Positions 7,786-15,081 of a stretch of 64,000 nt of DNA are shown in pieces. The position numbers and the translations under genes were made by a program. The stretch is from assembly GCA_038530555.1 (NCBI GenBank), contig JBCBCN010000002.1, positions 248,001 through 312,000 of the forward strand. The letters run 5' to 3'. Within the stretch, counting starts at the first letter, position 1; the number at the start of each line of letters is the position of its first letter. The notes beneath the pieces are model-generated. The model ran no database searches. It was given only the letters and a program-made list of their open reading frames with translations, and was not told the origin of the DNA. Origin of the DNA: HKCCE3408 sp038530555 (GTDB lineage: Bacteria > Pseudomonadota > Alphaproteobacteria > Rhodobacterales > Rhodobacteraceae).

Positions 7786-8723
7786 GCAGCACTCTCCCAG
7801 TCGAGGATCATTTTCAGGCAGGAACGGTCGGTGAAGGCGAGCTCATAAGCTTCTGCCGCGCGTTCGGCCGGGTAGTGGTGCGTGATCAAGCCGTCGAGGT
7901 TGAAGGCGCCCCGCTCCAGCAGGCGCTGCGTTTCGAACAGATCCAGCTGAGACCATTCCGCAGCGACCCTAAAGCGCGCCTGTTTCATAAACGCCGTCGG
8001 AAAGTCGAAGCTCACCCGGTCCGCGTAAAAGCCCGCGAGAACCAATTCTCCGCAGAGAGCGAGGCGTTTAACGAGCTGATCGATGACACCCACATCACCG
8101 GTTGCGTCAAAAATAACCTGATAATCACGGCGCGGGTCATCTTCCGGGCGGTAGAGCGGATAGCCTTCTGCACCGCTCAGCCGGTCTTGATCCACTTCCC
8201 AAACCATCGGCGGCGGCCCGCCAAGGGCGAGGGTCAGACGCGCGAGCAATCGGCCAAGCACCCCGTGCCCAACAATCAGTTCCGGGAGGTGATCGCGGTT
8301 TTGGTTCAGCGCGTGATAGGCTGTTGCCGCAAGCGCAAGAAGCGCGCCTTGGGCAGGGTCAAATGTGTTCACCCTCACGACCCGGCTTGACGGCGAAACG
8401 ATCAGGTCACTTGCCGCGCCGAACAGACCGCGGACACCGGAAAAGCAATTACCGCCTGGGACGAAAACCTGATCGCCCTCAGAAACAAGCGCCCCGGCAC
8501 TGGCTTCCACGACATGGCCGACGGCTTCATAGCCTGGCACTAGCGGATAACCCATGCCTGGAAAGTCCGGCATATCGCCCGTCCAAAGAAGCTTTTCCGT
8601 TCCGGTCGAGATGCCCGAATGAGAGACCGCGACAACGACATCGCCTTCTCCGGGATCGCGCAAAGGCAGAGTGGCCAGCGACAATCGCTTCGGGCCCTCC
8701 ATAATTACCGCTTGCGCTTGCAT
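7782..8723 (-). CDS. bchC: Bacteriochlorophyllide dehydrogenase BchC (3-hydroxyethyl to 3-acetyl)
   Basis: BchC oxidises the 3-(1-hydroxyethyl) group of bacteriochlorophyllide to the 3-acetyl group and belongs to the medium-chain dehydrogenase fold. The chosen start is the ATG at 8723 (MQAQAVIMEGPKRLSLATLP, 313 residues), which matches the family N-terminus. A GTG at 8768 would add 15 residues that overlap the promoter region. Landmarks are GISTGTEKLLWTG, MGYPLVPGYEAVGHVVEA and IVGHGVLGRLLARL. An AGGAG lies 11 bases before the ATG, a little far. Two PpsR-type operators lie 63-106 bases upstream, so bchC probably heads its own bchCXYZ-puf transcript in addition to readthrough from crtEF. Confidence 0.95.
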   Translation of the reverse strand: MQAQAVIMEGPKRLSLATLPLRDPGEGDVVVAVSHSGISTGTEKLLWTGDMPDFPGMGYPLVPGYEAVGHVVEASAGALVSEGDQVFVPGGNCFSGVRGLFGAASDLIVSPSSRVVRVNTFDPAQGALLALAATAYHALNQNRDHLPELIVGHGVLGRLLARLTLALGGPPPMVWEVDQDRLSGAEGYPLYRPEDDPRRDYQVIFDATGDVGVIDQLVKRLALCGELVLAGFYADRVSFDFPTAFMKQARFRVAAEWSQLDLFETQRLLERGAFNLDGLITHHYPAERAAEAYELAFTDRSCLKMILDWESAA

Positions 8724-8785
8724 GTCCCCGACGGCTCCTACCGGCAAAACGAGAAGGCCGAGACTCACTCTCGTACCTCCAGCAC

Positions 8786-8829
8786 TGTCACTTTAGTCTG
8801 ACACTATACGTTGTCAACCAAGTTAGACA
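8786..8829 (-). promoter_or_regulatory. Paired PpsR/CrtJ operators upstream of bchC
   Basis: Two copies of the TGT-N12-ACA operator are present: TGTCACTTTAGTCTGACA at 8786-8803 and TGTCAACCAAGTTAGACA at 8812-8829, separated by 8 bases. This spacing and orientation match the tandem sites that CrtJ/PpsR tetramers bind at bchC in Rhodobacter. Aerobic and light repression is inferred from that family. The regulator gene itself is not in this window. Confidence 0.88.
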
Positions 8830-8853
8830 GTCTGCGCCCGTGTTTTCAAAGCT

Positions 8854-9996
8854 TCATAGGGGTTTACGGGCGACAATCGTTTGCGTGATGAAACGACGCC
8901 GCATGCGCGGAACGTCGATCGACGTGAATCCGGCATCTGTCAAAAGCCGTGTAATTTCGGCCGGTGAGCGCACAGTCCCAGTACCCATAGCCATGCAATA
9001 GATCGCAAAATAAGCGTCGCCGGCCCGATGCGGTGCGTCCCCTCCTGACATCGGCTCGGATATCAGGAGACGGCCATTTGGCGGCAATGCCTCGAAAATC
9101 TGGCTCAACAGCCTTCGAACTGTCGCGGTTTCGTGGTCGTAAAGGACCCGGATCAAGCTGATCGCATCGGCGCCTGCGGGCAGAGGATCGACCTGAAAGT
9201 TACCCGCCACAACCGTGCTCCGCTCACGCATGCCGGACTTTACGAAACGCGCGGCGGCGGCGGAGGAAACTTCGGGAAGATCGAAAAGCGTGACGCTCAA
9301 AGCGGGGTATTTCTGTCCTACCGCGGCCAAAAACGCTCCGGTCCCGCCGCCAATATCGAGTAAGTGCTCTGCTCCCGAAAGACTGACGACCTGAAGCGTT
9401 TCCTCCGCGACCAGGGACTGAGATTGGGCCATAAGAGCGGAGTAACGCTCCGCCTGAGCGCCATCGATCTCAGCGCCCTGCCCGAACACATAAGGCCAAA
9501 AATCGGCCAATTCGGGACTTGTCTCACCGCGGAAAAACCCAACGGGATCGGCCAGATCGCGATAAAGGATGTTGTGGTGCAGGATCATCTCAGGCAGCCC
9601 TGGGACTCCTCGAAGCGCCGCGCCGAGACGTGCAAGGGCCACGCGATCTTTGGATCTGAATTTCAGAAGGTCTAGGGCAACGGCCGCGCGACACAGGCGC
9701 CGCATACGCGCCTCGGACAAGCCGGACATCACCGCCAACTGGCCCACGCTACGGGGCCCATCGGCAAGATGTTCCAGAAGATCGAGGGCGACGACAGCCT
9801 GCAGGATCTGCGAATGCACAAAACCCGCCGTCAGGTCCATCAGCCGCTCACCGTCGCGCCGCGCCTGGCGTCGCGTCAGTGGAAAGCGGGCTGCCCAACT
9901 TTGAAAGCCAGGACTCGCGAGACGATTGTTAAGATAGGTCGATATTTTGTCCGCGAGGCTATTGCGCGTGCGGCGTTGCCCGTCGATCAGTGTCAC
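8854..9996 (-). CDS. crtF: Demethylspheroidene O-methyltransferase
   Basis: CrtF methylates the C-1 hydroxyl of acyclic carotenoids (demethylspheroidene to spheroidene, and related steps) using S-adenosylmethionine. The 380-residue product has an N-terminal winged-helix dimerisation region (QLAVMSGLSEARMRRLCRAA) and a Rossmann methyltransferase domain with LLDIGGGTGAFLAAVGQKYP near residue 215 and DAISLIRVLYDH. Translation appears to start at a GTG (9996-9994), one base after the crtE stop. The 3' end is followed by the bchC operators, so crtEF can read through into bchCXYZ. Confidence 0.94.
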   Translation of the reverse strand: MTLIDGQRRTRNSLADKISTYLNNRLASPGFQSWAARFPLTRRQARRDGERLMDLTAGFVHSQILQAVVALDLLEHLADGPRSVGQLAVMSGLSEARMRRLCRAAVALDLLKFRSKDRVALARLGAALRGVPGLPEMILHHNILYRDLADPVGFFRGETSPELADFWPYVFGQGAEIDGAQAERYSALMAQSQSLVAEETLQVVSLSGAEHLLDIGGGTGAFLAAVGQKYPALSVTLFDLPEVSSAAAARFVKSGMRERSTVVAGNFQVDPLPAGADAISLIRVLYDHETATVRRLLSQIFEALPPNGRLLISEPMSGGDAPHRAGDAYFAIYCMAMGTGTVRSPAEITRLLTDAGFTSIDVPRMRRRFITQTIVARKPL

Positions 9997-9997
9997 G

Positions 9998-10867
9998 TCA
10001 CAAGACCGGCTGAACCGGTACTACGGGCGTCAAGCGTTCGGCTTGGGCGCGGACCATCTCGCACAGAGCGGCCTCGCCCGGGCAAGACGGGATCGAAGCA
10101 ATGGCCCCGGACAGAATATCCTCCAACCGGGTTATCGCGCCTCTGACGCCCAGCTCGGCCACGGCATTTGGTCGTCCATGGACGGCGTCTTGGCCCGCGG
10201 GTTTACCCAGGGCCTTGGTGTCGTAGAGCGCGTCCCGCAGATCATCGGCGACTTGAAACGCCTCACCAATCCTTGCGCCAAGTTCGGTCCAAGCCTCAGG
10301 ATCCTCACCAGCGGCCGCAGCACCCATGCGCGTGGCCGCCGTGAACAGAGCGCCGGTCTTAGCCCTATGATAGGCGGACAGATCGATATTCGTTTCGCTT
10401 TCCCAGGCCTGGCCCGCACATATTCCGCCGGGCATACCCGTTGATTCCCCGAGGATACGCAACAGTCGAATACCACGCTCCGCATCGAGCATGGCAGCGC
10501 GGGTCAGAACTTCAAACGCCATCACAATCAGCGAATCGCCGGTTAGGACCGCGAGTGGCTCACTCTGAGCGCGATGCAGCGCCGGTTTTCCACGGCGCAA
10601 ATCGGCATTGTCAAAGCAGGGCAGATCGTCGTGCACAAGGCTCGCGCAATGCATCAGCTCTATGGCAGCAGCTGCGGCGTCTGAAACGTCGGGCGCATCG
10701 TCACTGCACGCACGGGCCACAGCCAAGCAAATCGTGGGGCGAATGCGCGCCCCTCCAGGTTTGACCGCATAGTCCAGGCATGCCGAAAGCCTCGGCGGCG
10801 CCGCGCCGATTTGGGCGTGTCGGATGGCCTCGTTCAATGCGGCTTCGATGCGATTTGTGCGCGCCAT
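9998..10867 (-). CDS. crtE: Geranylgeranyl diphosphate synthase
   Basis: CrtE makes geranylgeranyl diphosphate for carotenoids and for the bacteriochlorophyll tail. The product from the ATG at 10867 has 289 residues and begins MARTNRIEAALNEAIRHAQ. The first aspartate-rich motif is LVHDDLPCFDNADLRRGKP and the second is FQVADDLRDALYD, with the preceding KPGGARIRP substrate loop. The upstream in-frame start at 10966 would run through the operator region and is rejected. The gene is divergent from crtD across about 100 bases with two PpsR-type sites. It heads the leftward photosynthesis transcript. Confidence 0.95.
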   Translation of the reverse strand: MARTNRIEAALNEAIRHAQIGAAPPRLSACLDYAVKPGGARIRPTICLAVARACSDDAPDVSDAAAAAIELMHCASLVHDDLPCFDNADLRRGKPALHRAQSEPLAVLTGDSLIVMAFEVLTRAAMLDAERGIRLLRILGESTGMPGGICAGQAWESETNIDLSAYHRAKTGALFTAATRMGAAAAGEDPEAWTELGARIGEAFQVADDLRDALYDTKALGKPAGQDAVHGRPNAVAELGVRGAITRLEDILSGAIASIPSCPGEAALCEMVRAQAERLTPVVPVQPVL

Positions 10868-10904
10868 CGTCGATCCCCTGGACTCATTGCAGTGGCGGAA
10901 ATAG

Positions 10905-10953
10905 TGTAAATTACACTGGACAGTATGCCGGTGACTGTCAACTATATGTGACA
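10905..10953. promoter_or_regulatory. Paired PpsR/CrtJ operators in the crtE-crtD divergent promoter
   Basis: Two TGT-N12-ACA sites lie between the divergent starts: TGTAAATTACACTGGACA at 10905-10922 and TGTCAACTATATGTGACA at 10936-10953, 13 bases apart. The second ends 15 bases before the crtD ATG, so it should cover the crtD promoter or transcript start. The first lies about 38 bases from the crtE ATG. One bound repressor complex could control both directions. Confidence 0.88.
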
Positions 10954-10968
10954 TAAGTGGGAGCATCT

Positions 10969-12543
10969 ATGCGGCACTCAAAGCATAAAATTGCGGTCGT
11001 GGGCGCTGGGATCGGAGGGTTGTCAGCCGCAATGAGGCTTGCCGCGGCGGGCGCATCGGTCACGGTATTCGAGCGGGCCGATTGGTGCGGTGGAAAGCTG
11101 CGCGCCGTGCCGAGTGAGGCCGGTGCGGTGGATGCCGGGCCGACGGTTCTGACACAACGGCACGTCTTCGATGAGTTGTTCGAGGCCACCGGCGCCAGCT
11201 TGGACGATTATGTGACCTTAGTGCCCGAGCCGCTGCTGGCGCGACACTATTGGGTCGATGGGAGCCAACTCGATCTGTTTGGCGATACCGACGAAAGTTG
11301 CGCTGCGATCCGCGATTTCGCCGGAGCGCAGGAGGCGGCTGCCTTTAAACGTTTCACCGCGCGGTGTCAGCGGCTGTTTCGTCAGTTCGAGGCGCCTGTC
11401 ATGCGGAGCGGCCAGCCGAGCCTCGCCACTTTGACCGCGACCGTGCTTCGAAACCCTAAGGTGTTGGCAGATCTGCGCCCAACCCGGAGCCTGGCCAGAG
11501 ACCTCGCGGCAGAGTTTCGCGATCCGAGATTGCGCCAGTTGTTTGGCCGGTATGCAACCTATGTTGGCGGCTCCCCCTACCGCGTTCCCGCGCTTCTCGG
11601 CCTGATCTGGTCATCGGAGCAAGCGGGCGTGTGGCGTGTCGAGGGTGGCATGCATGCTCTTGCCGCTGCACTGGCCCAACGCGCGGATGAGGTTGGCGTC
11701 GATATTCGCCTTGGCACCGGCATCGCGCGCATCGAAGGGCAGAATGGTCATTTGACCGGTCTCACGACCGAAGACGGTACGCGTCATGCCTTTGACAAGG
11801 TGGTTTTCAACGGAGATCCGCAAGCCCTGAGCCTCGGCTATCTTGGGCCAGCGGCGCAGGTTGTGCCGCGAAGGGCCGTCTCACCGCGCAGTTATTCCGC
11901 CTATGTTTGGAGCTTCGCAGCACGGGTCTCAGGCATCGATCTTGCCCATCACAACGTGTTTTTCGGCGGCGATGCAAAATCAGAGTTCGATGATCTCGAT
12001 CACGGGCGCATGCCCAGTAATCCAACGCTCTATGTCTGCGCGCAAGACCGGGGCTCGCGCGATGCCGAGCACGACTGCGCGTCGTCAGAGCGCTTTGAGA
12101 TCATCATGAATGGGCCAGCGGGCCAGGAGAGACCGGAAGAGGAATTTCAAACATGTCGCGATCGGACACTGCGCCGTCTGGCTTGTCAGGGATTGGTTTT
12201 CGAGACAGAGCCCGCGCAAAGCGCCCTGACAACACCGAGCGATTTCAACGCCCTGTTTCCAGGGTCGGACGGATCCCTTTACGGGCGCAGCCCCTCGGGG
12301 ATGATGGCGACCTTTCACAGGCCGACGGCGCGAGCGCGGCTGGGCGGTCTCTACCTGGCGGGGGGTGGGGCACATCCGGGGGCGGGGGTGCCGATGGTCT
12401 GCCTCTCCGGCCAGCACGCGGCCGAGGCGATCATGCAGGACCTTGCTTTGACCTCGACGTCCCCTCAGATGGATATGCGTGGTGGTACGTCGACGGGCTC
12501 GAGATCGGCGGTGGCCGCGCCATCTCAATCATTGGGTTCATAG
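10969..12543 (+). CDS. crtD: Methoxyneurosporene dehydrogenase / 1-hydroxycarotenoid 3,4-desaturase
   Basis: CrtD introduces the C-3,4 double bond into 1-hydroxy or 1-methoxy acyclic carotenoids. The product from the ATG at 10969, which follows GTGGGAG, has 524 residues. The N-terminal FAD-binding segment is AVVGAGIGGLSAAMRLAAAG and the C-terminal dinucleotide segment is LYLAGGGAHPGAGVPM. R. sphaeroides and R. capsulatus CrtD are about 30 residues shorter as I recall them. The extra C-terminus (TSTSPQMDMRGGTSTGSRS and onward) is encoded by DNA that in another frame encodes the N-terminal part of CrtC. The tail is therefore probably a by-product of that overlap. Confidence 0.93.
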   Translation: MRHSKHKIAVVGAGIGGLSAAMRLAAAGASVTVFERADWCGGKLRAVPSEAGAVDAGPTVLTQRHVFDELFEATGASLDDYVTLVPEPLLARHYWVDGSQLDLFGDTDESCAAIRDFAGAQEAAAFKRFTARCQRLFRQFEAPVMRSGQPSLATLTATVLRNPKVLADLRPTRSLARDLAAEFRDPRLRQLFGRYATYVGGSPYRVPALLGLIWSSEQAGVWRVEGGMHALAAALAQRADEVGVDIRLGTGIARIEGQNGHLTGLTTEDGTRHAFDKVVFNGDPQALSLGYLGPAAQVVPRRAVSPRSYSAYVWSFAARVSGIDLAHHNVFFGGDAKSEFDDLDHGRMPSNPTLYVCAQDRGSRDAEHDCASSERFEIIMNGPAGQERPEEEFQTCRDRTLRRLACQGLVFETEPAQSALTTPSDFNALFPGSDGSLYGRSPSGMMATFHRPTARARLGGLYLAGGGAHPGAGVPMVCLSGQHAAEAIMQDLALTSTSPQMDMRGGTSTGSRSAVAAPSQSLGS

Positions 12544-13364
12544 GATCGGTCTTTTCGCCCTGGTACCGATGGTCCGGGCGCCGTCGACCCGAAAACCATT
12601 GCTGCTTGAACGTGGTCACTTACGGACCAGGCGGACGTTGGACAATGACGGATCGTGGCGCCTCGGCCCTGACGCTCAGCCAGGACCAAATGACCATCGG
12701 CCCGTCATCCATGCGATGGGATGGGGCGCGTTTGATCATAGACATCAACGAAATCAGCACGCCCCATGCGCAGCGGATCACCGGTCAGGTCATCGTTACG
12801 CCCAGCGCCATCACAGGCGTCGAAATGCCATTAACCGATGACGGCGCGCATATCTGGCGGCCATTCGCCCCTCGGGCTGAGATTGACGTACGGCTCAACC
12901 GCTCTGGCTGGACATGGCGCGGTGAGGGATACTTCGACGCGAATTTCGGAACTCGCGCCCTTGAGGCCGACTTTAGCTATTGGACCTGGGGACGCTTTCC
13001 GCTCAGCCGTGGGGCGGCATGTTTCTACGACGCTGTACGCCGAGATGGCACCACGCTGAACACGGCGATGGCTTTTGACGACACAGGCGCCGTCTTCGCA
13101 ATCGATCCGCCGCCTTTGACAAAGTTGCCACGGTCCCTTTGGGCGGTGCGGCGCGTTACACGCTCGGATGCAGACTTCCGCCCTCGGCAAGTCCTCAACA
13201 TGCTCGACGCGCCATTCTACAATCGCGCCGCTGTTGAAACGCGGATCAACGGTGAGCGGAGCCAGGGCGTATTTGAAGCCCTCGATCTCGACCGGTTCCG
13301 CGGCCCCTGGCTCATGCCAATGCTGGCCGTCCGCGTACCACGCCGCAGGCATTGGCCCGGCTGA
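12399..13364 (+). CDS. crtC: Hydroxyneurosporene synthase (carotenoid 1,2-hydratase); start uncertain
   Basis: CrtC adds water across the terminal C-1,2 double bond of neurosporene or related acyclic carotenoids. The conserved domain begins at FDLDVPSDGYAWWYVDGLE (codons from 12447) and continues through FIGSVFSPWYRWSGRRRP, MTIGPSSMRWDGARLIIDIN, YFDANFGTRALEADFSYWTWGR and the stop at 13364. No ATG, GTG or TTG lies in this frame between a TTG at 12183, deep inside crtD, and the conserved domain. The start given is an in-frame CTG and is only a candidate. Translation could also begin at another non-standard codon or depend on coupling to crtD. The next gene is hslV, not crtB, crtI or tspO. Confidence 0.85.
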   Translation: MPLRPARGRGDHAGPCFDLDVPSDGYAWWYVDGLEIGGGRAISIIGFIGSVFSPWYRWSGRRRPENHCCLNVVTYGPGGRWTMTDRGASALTLSQDQMTIGPSSMRWDGARLIIDINEISTPHAQRITGQVIVTPSAITGVEMPLTDDGAHIWRPFAPRAEIDVRLNRSGWTWRGEGYFDANFGTRALEADFSYWTWGRFPLSRGAACFYDAVRRDGTTLNTAMAFDDTGAVFAIDPPPLTKLPRSLWAVRRVTRSDADFRPRQVLNMLDAPFYNRAAVETRINGERSQGVFEALDLDRFRGPWLMPMLAVRVPRRRHWPG

Positions 13365-13421
13365 CGCTTGTTCCGCGCGGCGCGCCACGCCATATACCAA
13401 CGGCACGAGCAGGAGGCGACG

Positions 13422-13979
13422 ATGTCGAAGGGCGAGTTCCCCGGGTGGCATGGCACAACCATTATCGGCGTTCGAAAGGACGCAGAGGTGGTCATTGCCG
13501 GAGACGGGCAGGTTAGTCTGGGCCAAACCGTGATCAAAGGCTCCGCTCGGAAGGTGCGCCGGCTCAATGCCGGTGGTCACAATGTGCTCTGCGGCTTTGC
13601 CGGGTCGACGGCTGACGCCTTCACCTTATTGGAGCGGTTGGAGGCCAAGCTTGAGGCCTTCCCAAAGCAGTTGCAGCGCGCGGCGGTGGAGTTGGCCAAA
13701 GACTGGCGCACGGACAAGTACCTGCAAAAGCTCGAAGCGATGCTGATTGTGACCGATGGGAGCGACCTCTTGGTGATCACGGGCGCGGGTGACGTACTCG
13801 AACCCGAACATGGGATCGCGGCGATTGGATCGGGCGGGAATTATGCCCTGGCGGCGGCGCGCGCGTTGATCGACGGCCCAGACAGCGCCGAGGCCATCGC
13901 GCGAAAGGCGATGGGGATCGCAGCGGATATCTGCGTCTATACCAATGGGCATCTCACCGTTGAGCGGATCTCGGACTGA
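13422..13979 (+). CDS. hslV: ATP-dependent protease HslUV, peptidase subunit
   Basis: HslV is the proteasome-like peptidase that with the HslU ATPase degrades misfolded and regulatory proteins in the cytosol. From the ATG at 13422 (site GGAGGCGACG) the product has 185 residues and begins MSKGEFPGWHG. The catalytic threonine is the first Thr of TTIIGVRK, exposed after removal of about 11 residues. Family motifs are VVIAGDGQVSLGQTV, GFAGSTADAFTLLERLE and AIGSGGNYALAAARAL. The upstream in-frame start at 13368 lacks a ribosome-binding site. The hslV-membrane gene-hslU order suggests one operon. Confidence 0.96.
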   Translation: MSKGEFPGWHGTTIIGVRKDAEVVIAGDGQVSLGQTVIKGSARKVRRLNAGGHNVLCGFAGSTADAFTLLERLEAKLEAFPKQLQRAAVELAKDWRTDKYLQKLEAMLIVTDGSDLLVITGAGDVLEPEHGIAAIGSGGNYALAAARALIDGPDSAEAIARKAMGIAADICVYTNGHLTVERISD

Positions 13980-13995
13980 ACGGTGAGATTTCGTT

Positions 13996-15081
13996 ATGAA
14001 TAGCCTAAACAGAGACGATATCCGCGCGGCGGTTGCGAGCGGTGTCATCACCGAAAAACAAGCCGCTGGGATCGTCATGCTGAGCGACGCGCGACAAGGC
14101 GCGCGGCAACACATCAGAGGTTTGGACGAACCCTTCGAGCTCTTCCGTGGCTTCAACGAGATTTTTATCGTCGTCGGCCTGTCGATCCTTTTCGCAGGTT
14201 GGTGGGGCATTACGGGCCTGAGCCTTTTCACCCTCGGAGCAAGCAATAACGGATATGTCGCCACCATCGCCTATGGCGTGATCACGGCCGTGGCGGTCTG
14301 CGTGATCGCGTCCTACTTCACCCTCCGCCGTCGCATGGTGGCACCCTCCATTCTGCTCAGCATCGTTTTCGGGTTGGCTACTGTGCAAACGGGCTTCGGG
14401 CTTGCATGGGCTGCACGCGTTGACACACCGGCCGTTTTCGCGATTGGCGCTGGAACAGCGACACTCGGCCTAAGCGTCTACTATCTCATGTTCCGAGTGC
14501 CCTTTGCGATGCTCCTGATCGCTTTAGGGGTTTTCGCTACATGCTTTGCACTTTTGACTTTCGAGGGCGGCCTGCCAGACACACCGGCGGATATCTTCCT
14601 TTTGTCGGGTAGTGGCGCCTTCGCGCTTCTCACGCTTGGCCTGGGCCTCATCGGGTTTTTCATCGCCATGGCCTTCGACATGTCCGACCCACACCGGGTC
14701 AGCCGACGGGCAAGTTCGGGCTTTTGGCTGCATGTGATCTCGGCGCCCGCCATCGTAAACACGGTTGCCTTGACCCTTCTCGAGACGGGTAGCCTCACGG
14801 CGCAGCTGGGCCTTGTTGTCTTTATCCTCGCCTTGGCCATCGTCGCCATCTTGATCGACCGTCGCTCCTTCCTGGTGGCGGGCGTTGGGTATTTGGTTGC
14901 TGTAGCCTTTGCCGTGGTCGAAGGCGGCGGGTTCTTGGTAATCTTCGGTCTGGGCGCAGTCCTCGTCCTGCTGGGCGCGAAATGGGACGTCATTCGCGCG
15001 AGCCTAATGCAGGCCACACCTGATTTCCCTGGCAAGACACGACTGCCGCCCAGCGCGGCGCAAACACTGGAGGCGGCATGA
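13996..15081 (+). CDS. Unrecognised multi-span membrane protein between hslV and hslU
   Basis: I do not recognise the family with certainty. The 361-residue product has a soluble N-terminal 50 residues (LNRDDIRAAVASGVITEKQA), then about ten hydrophobic segments, including EIFIVVGLSILFAGWWGITG and FALLTLGLGLIGFFIAMAFD. It ends with a short soluble tail. No catalytic motif is visible. It starts 16 bases after the hslV stop and its TGA overlaps the hslU ATG (15078-15081). Its translation is therefore tied to HslU, which may indicate a link between the protease and the membrane, but function is unknown. Confidence 0.85.
   Translation: MNSLNRDDIRAAVASGVITEKQAAGIVMLSDARQGARQHIRGLDEPFELFRGFNEIFIVVGLSILFAGWWGITGLSLFTLGASNNGYVATIAYGVITAVAVCVIASYFTLRRRMVAPSILLSIVFGLATVQTGFGLAWAARVDTPAVFAIGAGTATLGLSVYYLMFRVPFAMLLIALGVFATCFALLTFEGGLPDTPADIFLLSGSGAFALLTLGLGLIGFFIAMAFDMSDPHRVSRRASSGFWLHVISAPAIVNTVALTLLETGSLTAQLGLVVFILALAIVAILIDRRSFLVAGVGYLVAVAFAVVEGGGFLVIFGLGAVLVLLGAKWDVIRASLMQATPDFPGKTRLPPSAAQTLEAA

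Noticed and set aside
6730..7848. 372-codon plus-strand open frame opposite bchX
   Set aside because: It lies entirely antisense to the clearly identified bchX, has no family motifs and no ribosome-binding site. Long antisense frames are expected in GC-rich genes.
12153..12446. N-terminal extension of the crtC frame from an ATG at 12153
   Set aside because: The sequence is Arg/Gly/Pro-rich noise in a shadow frame of crtD and is absent from CrtC families.
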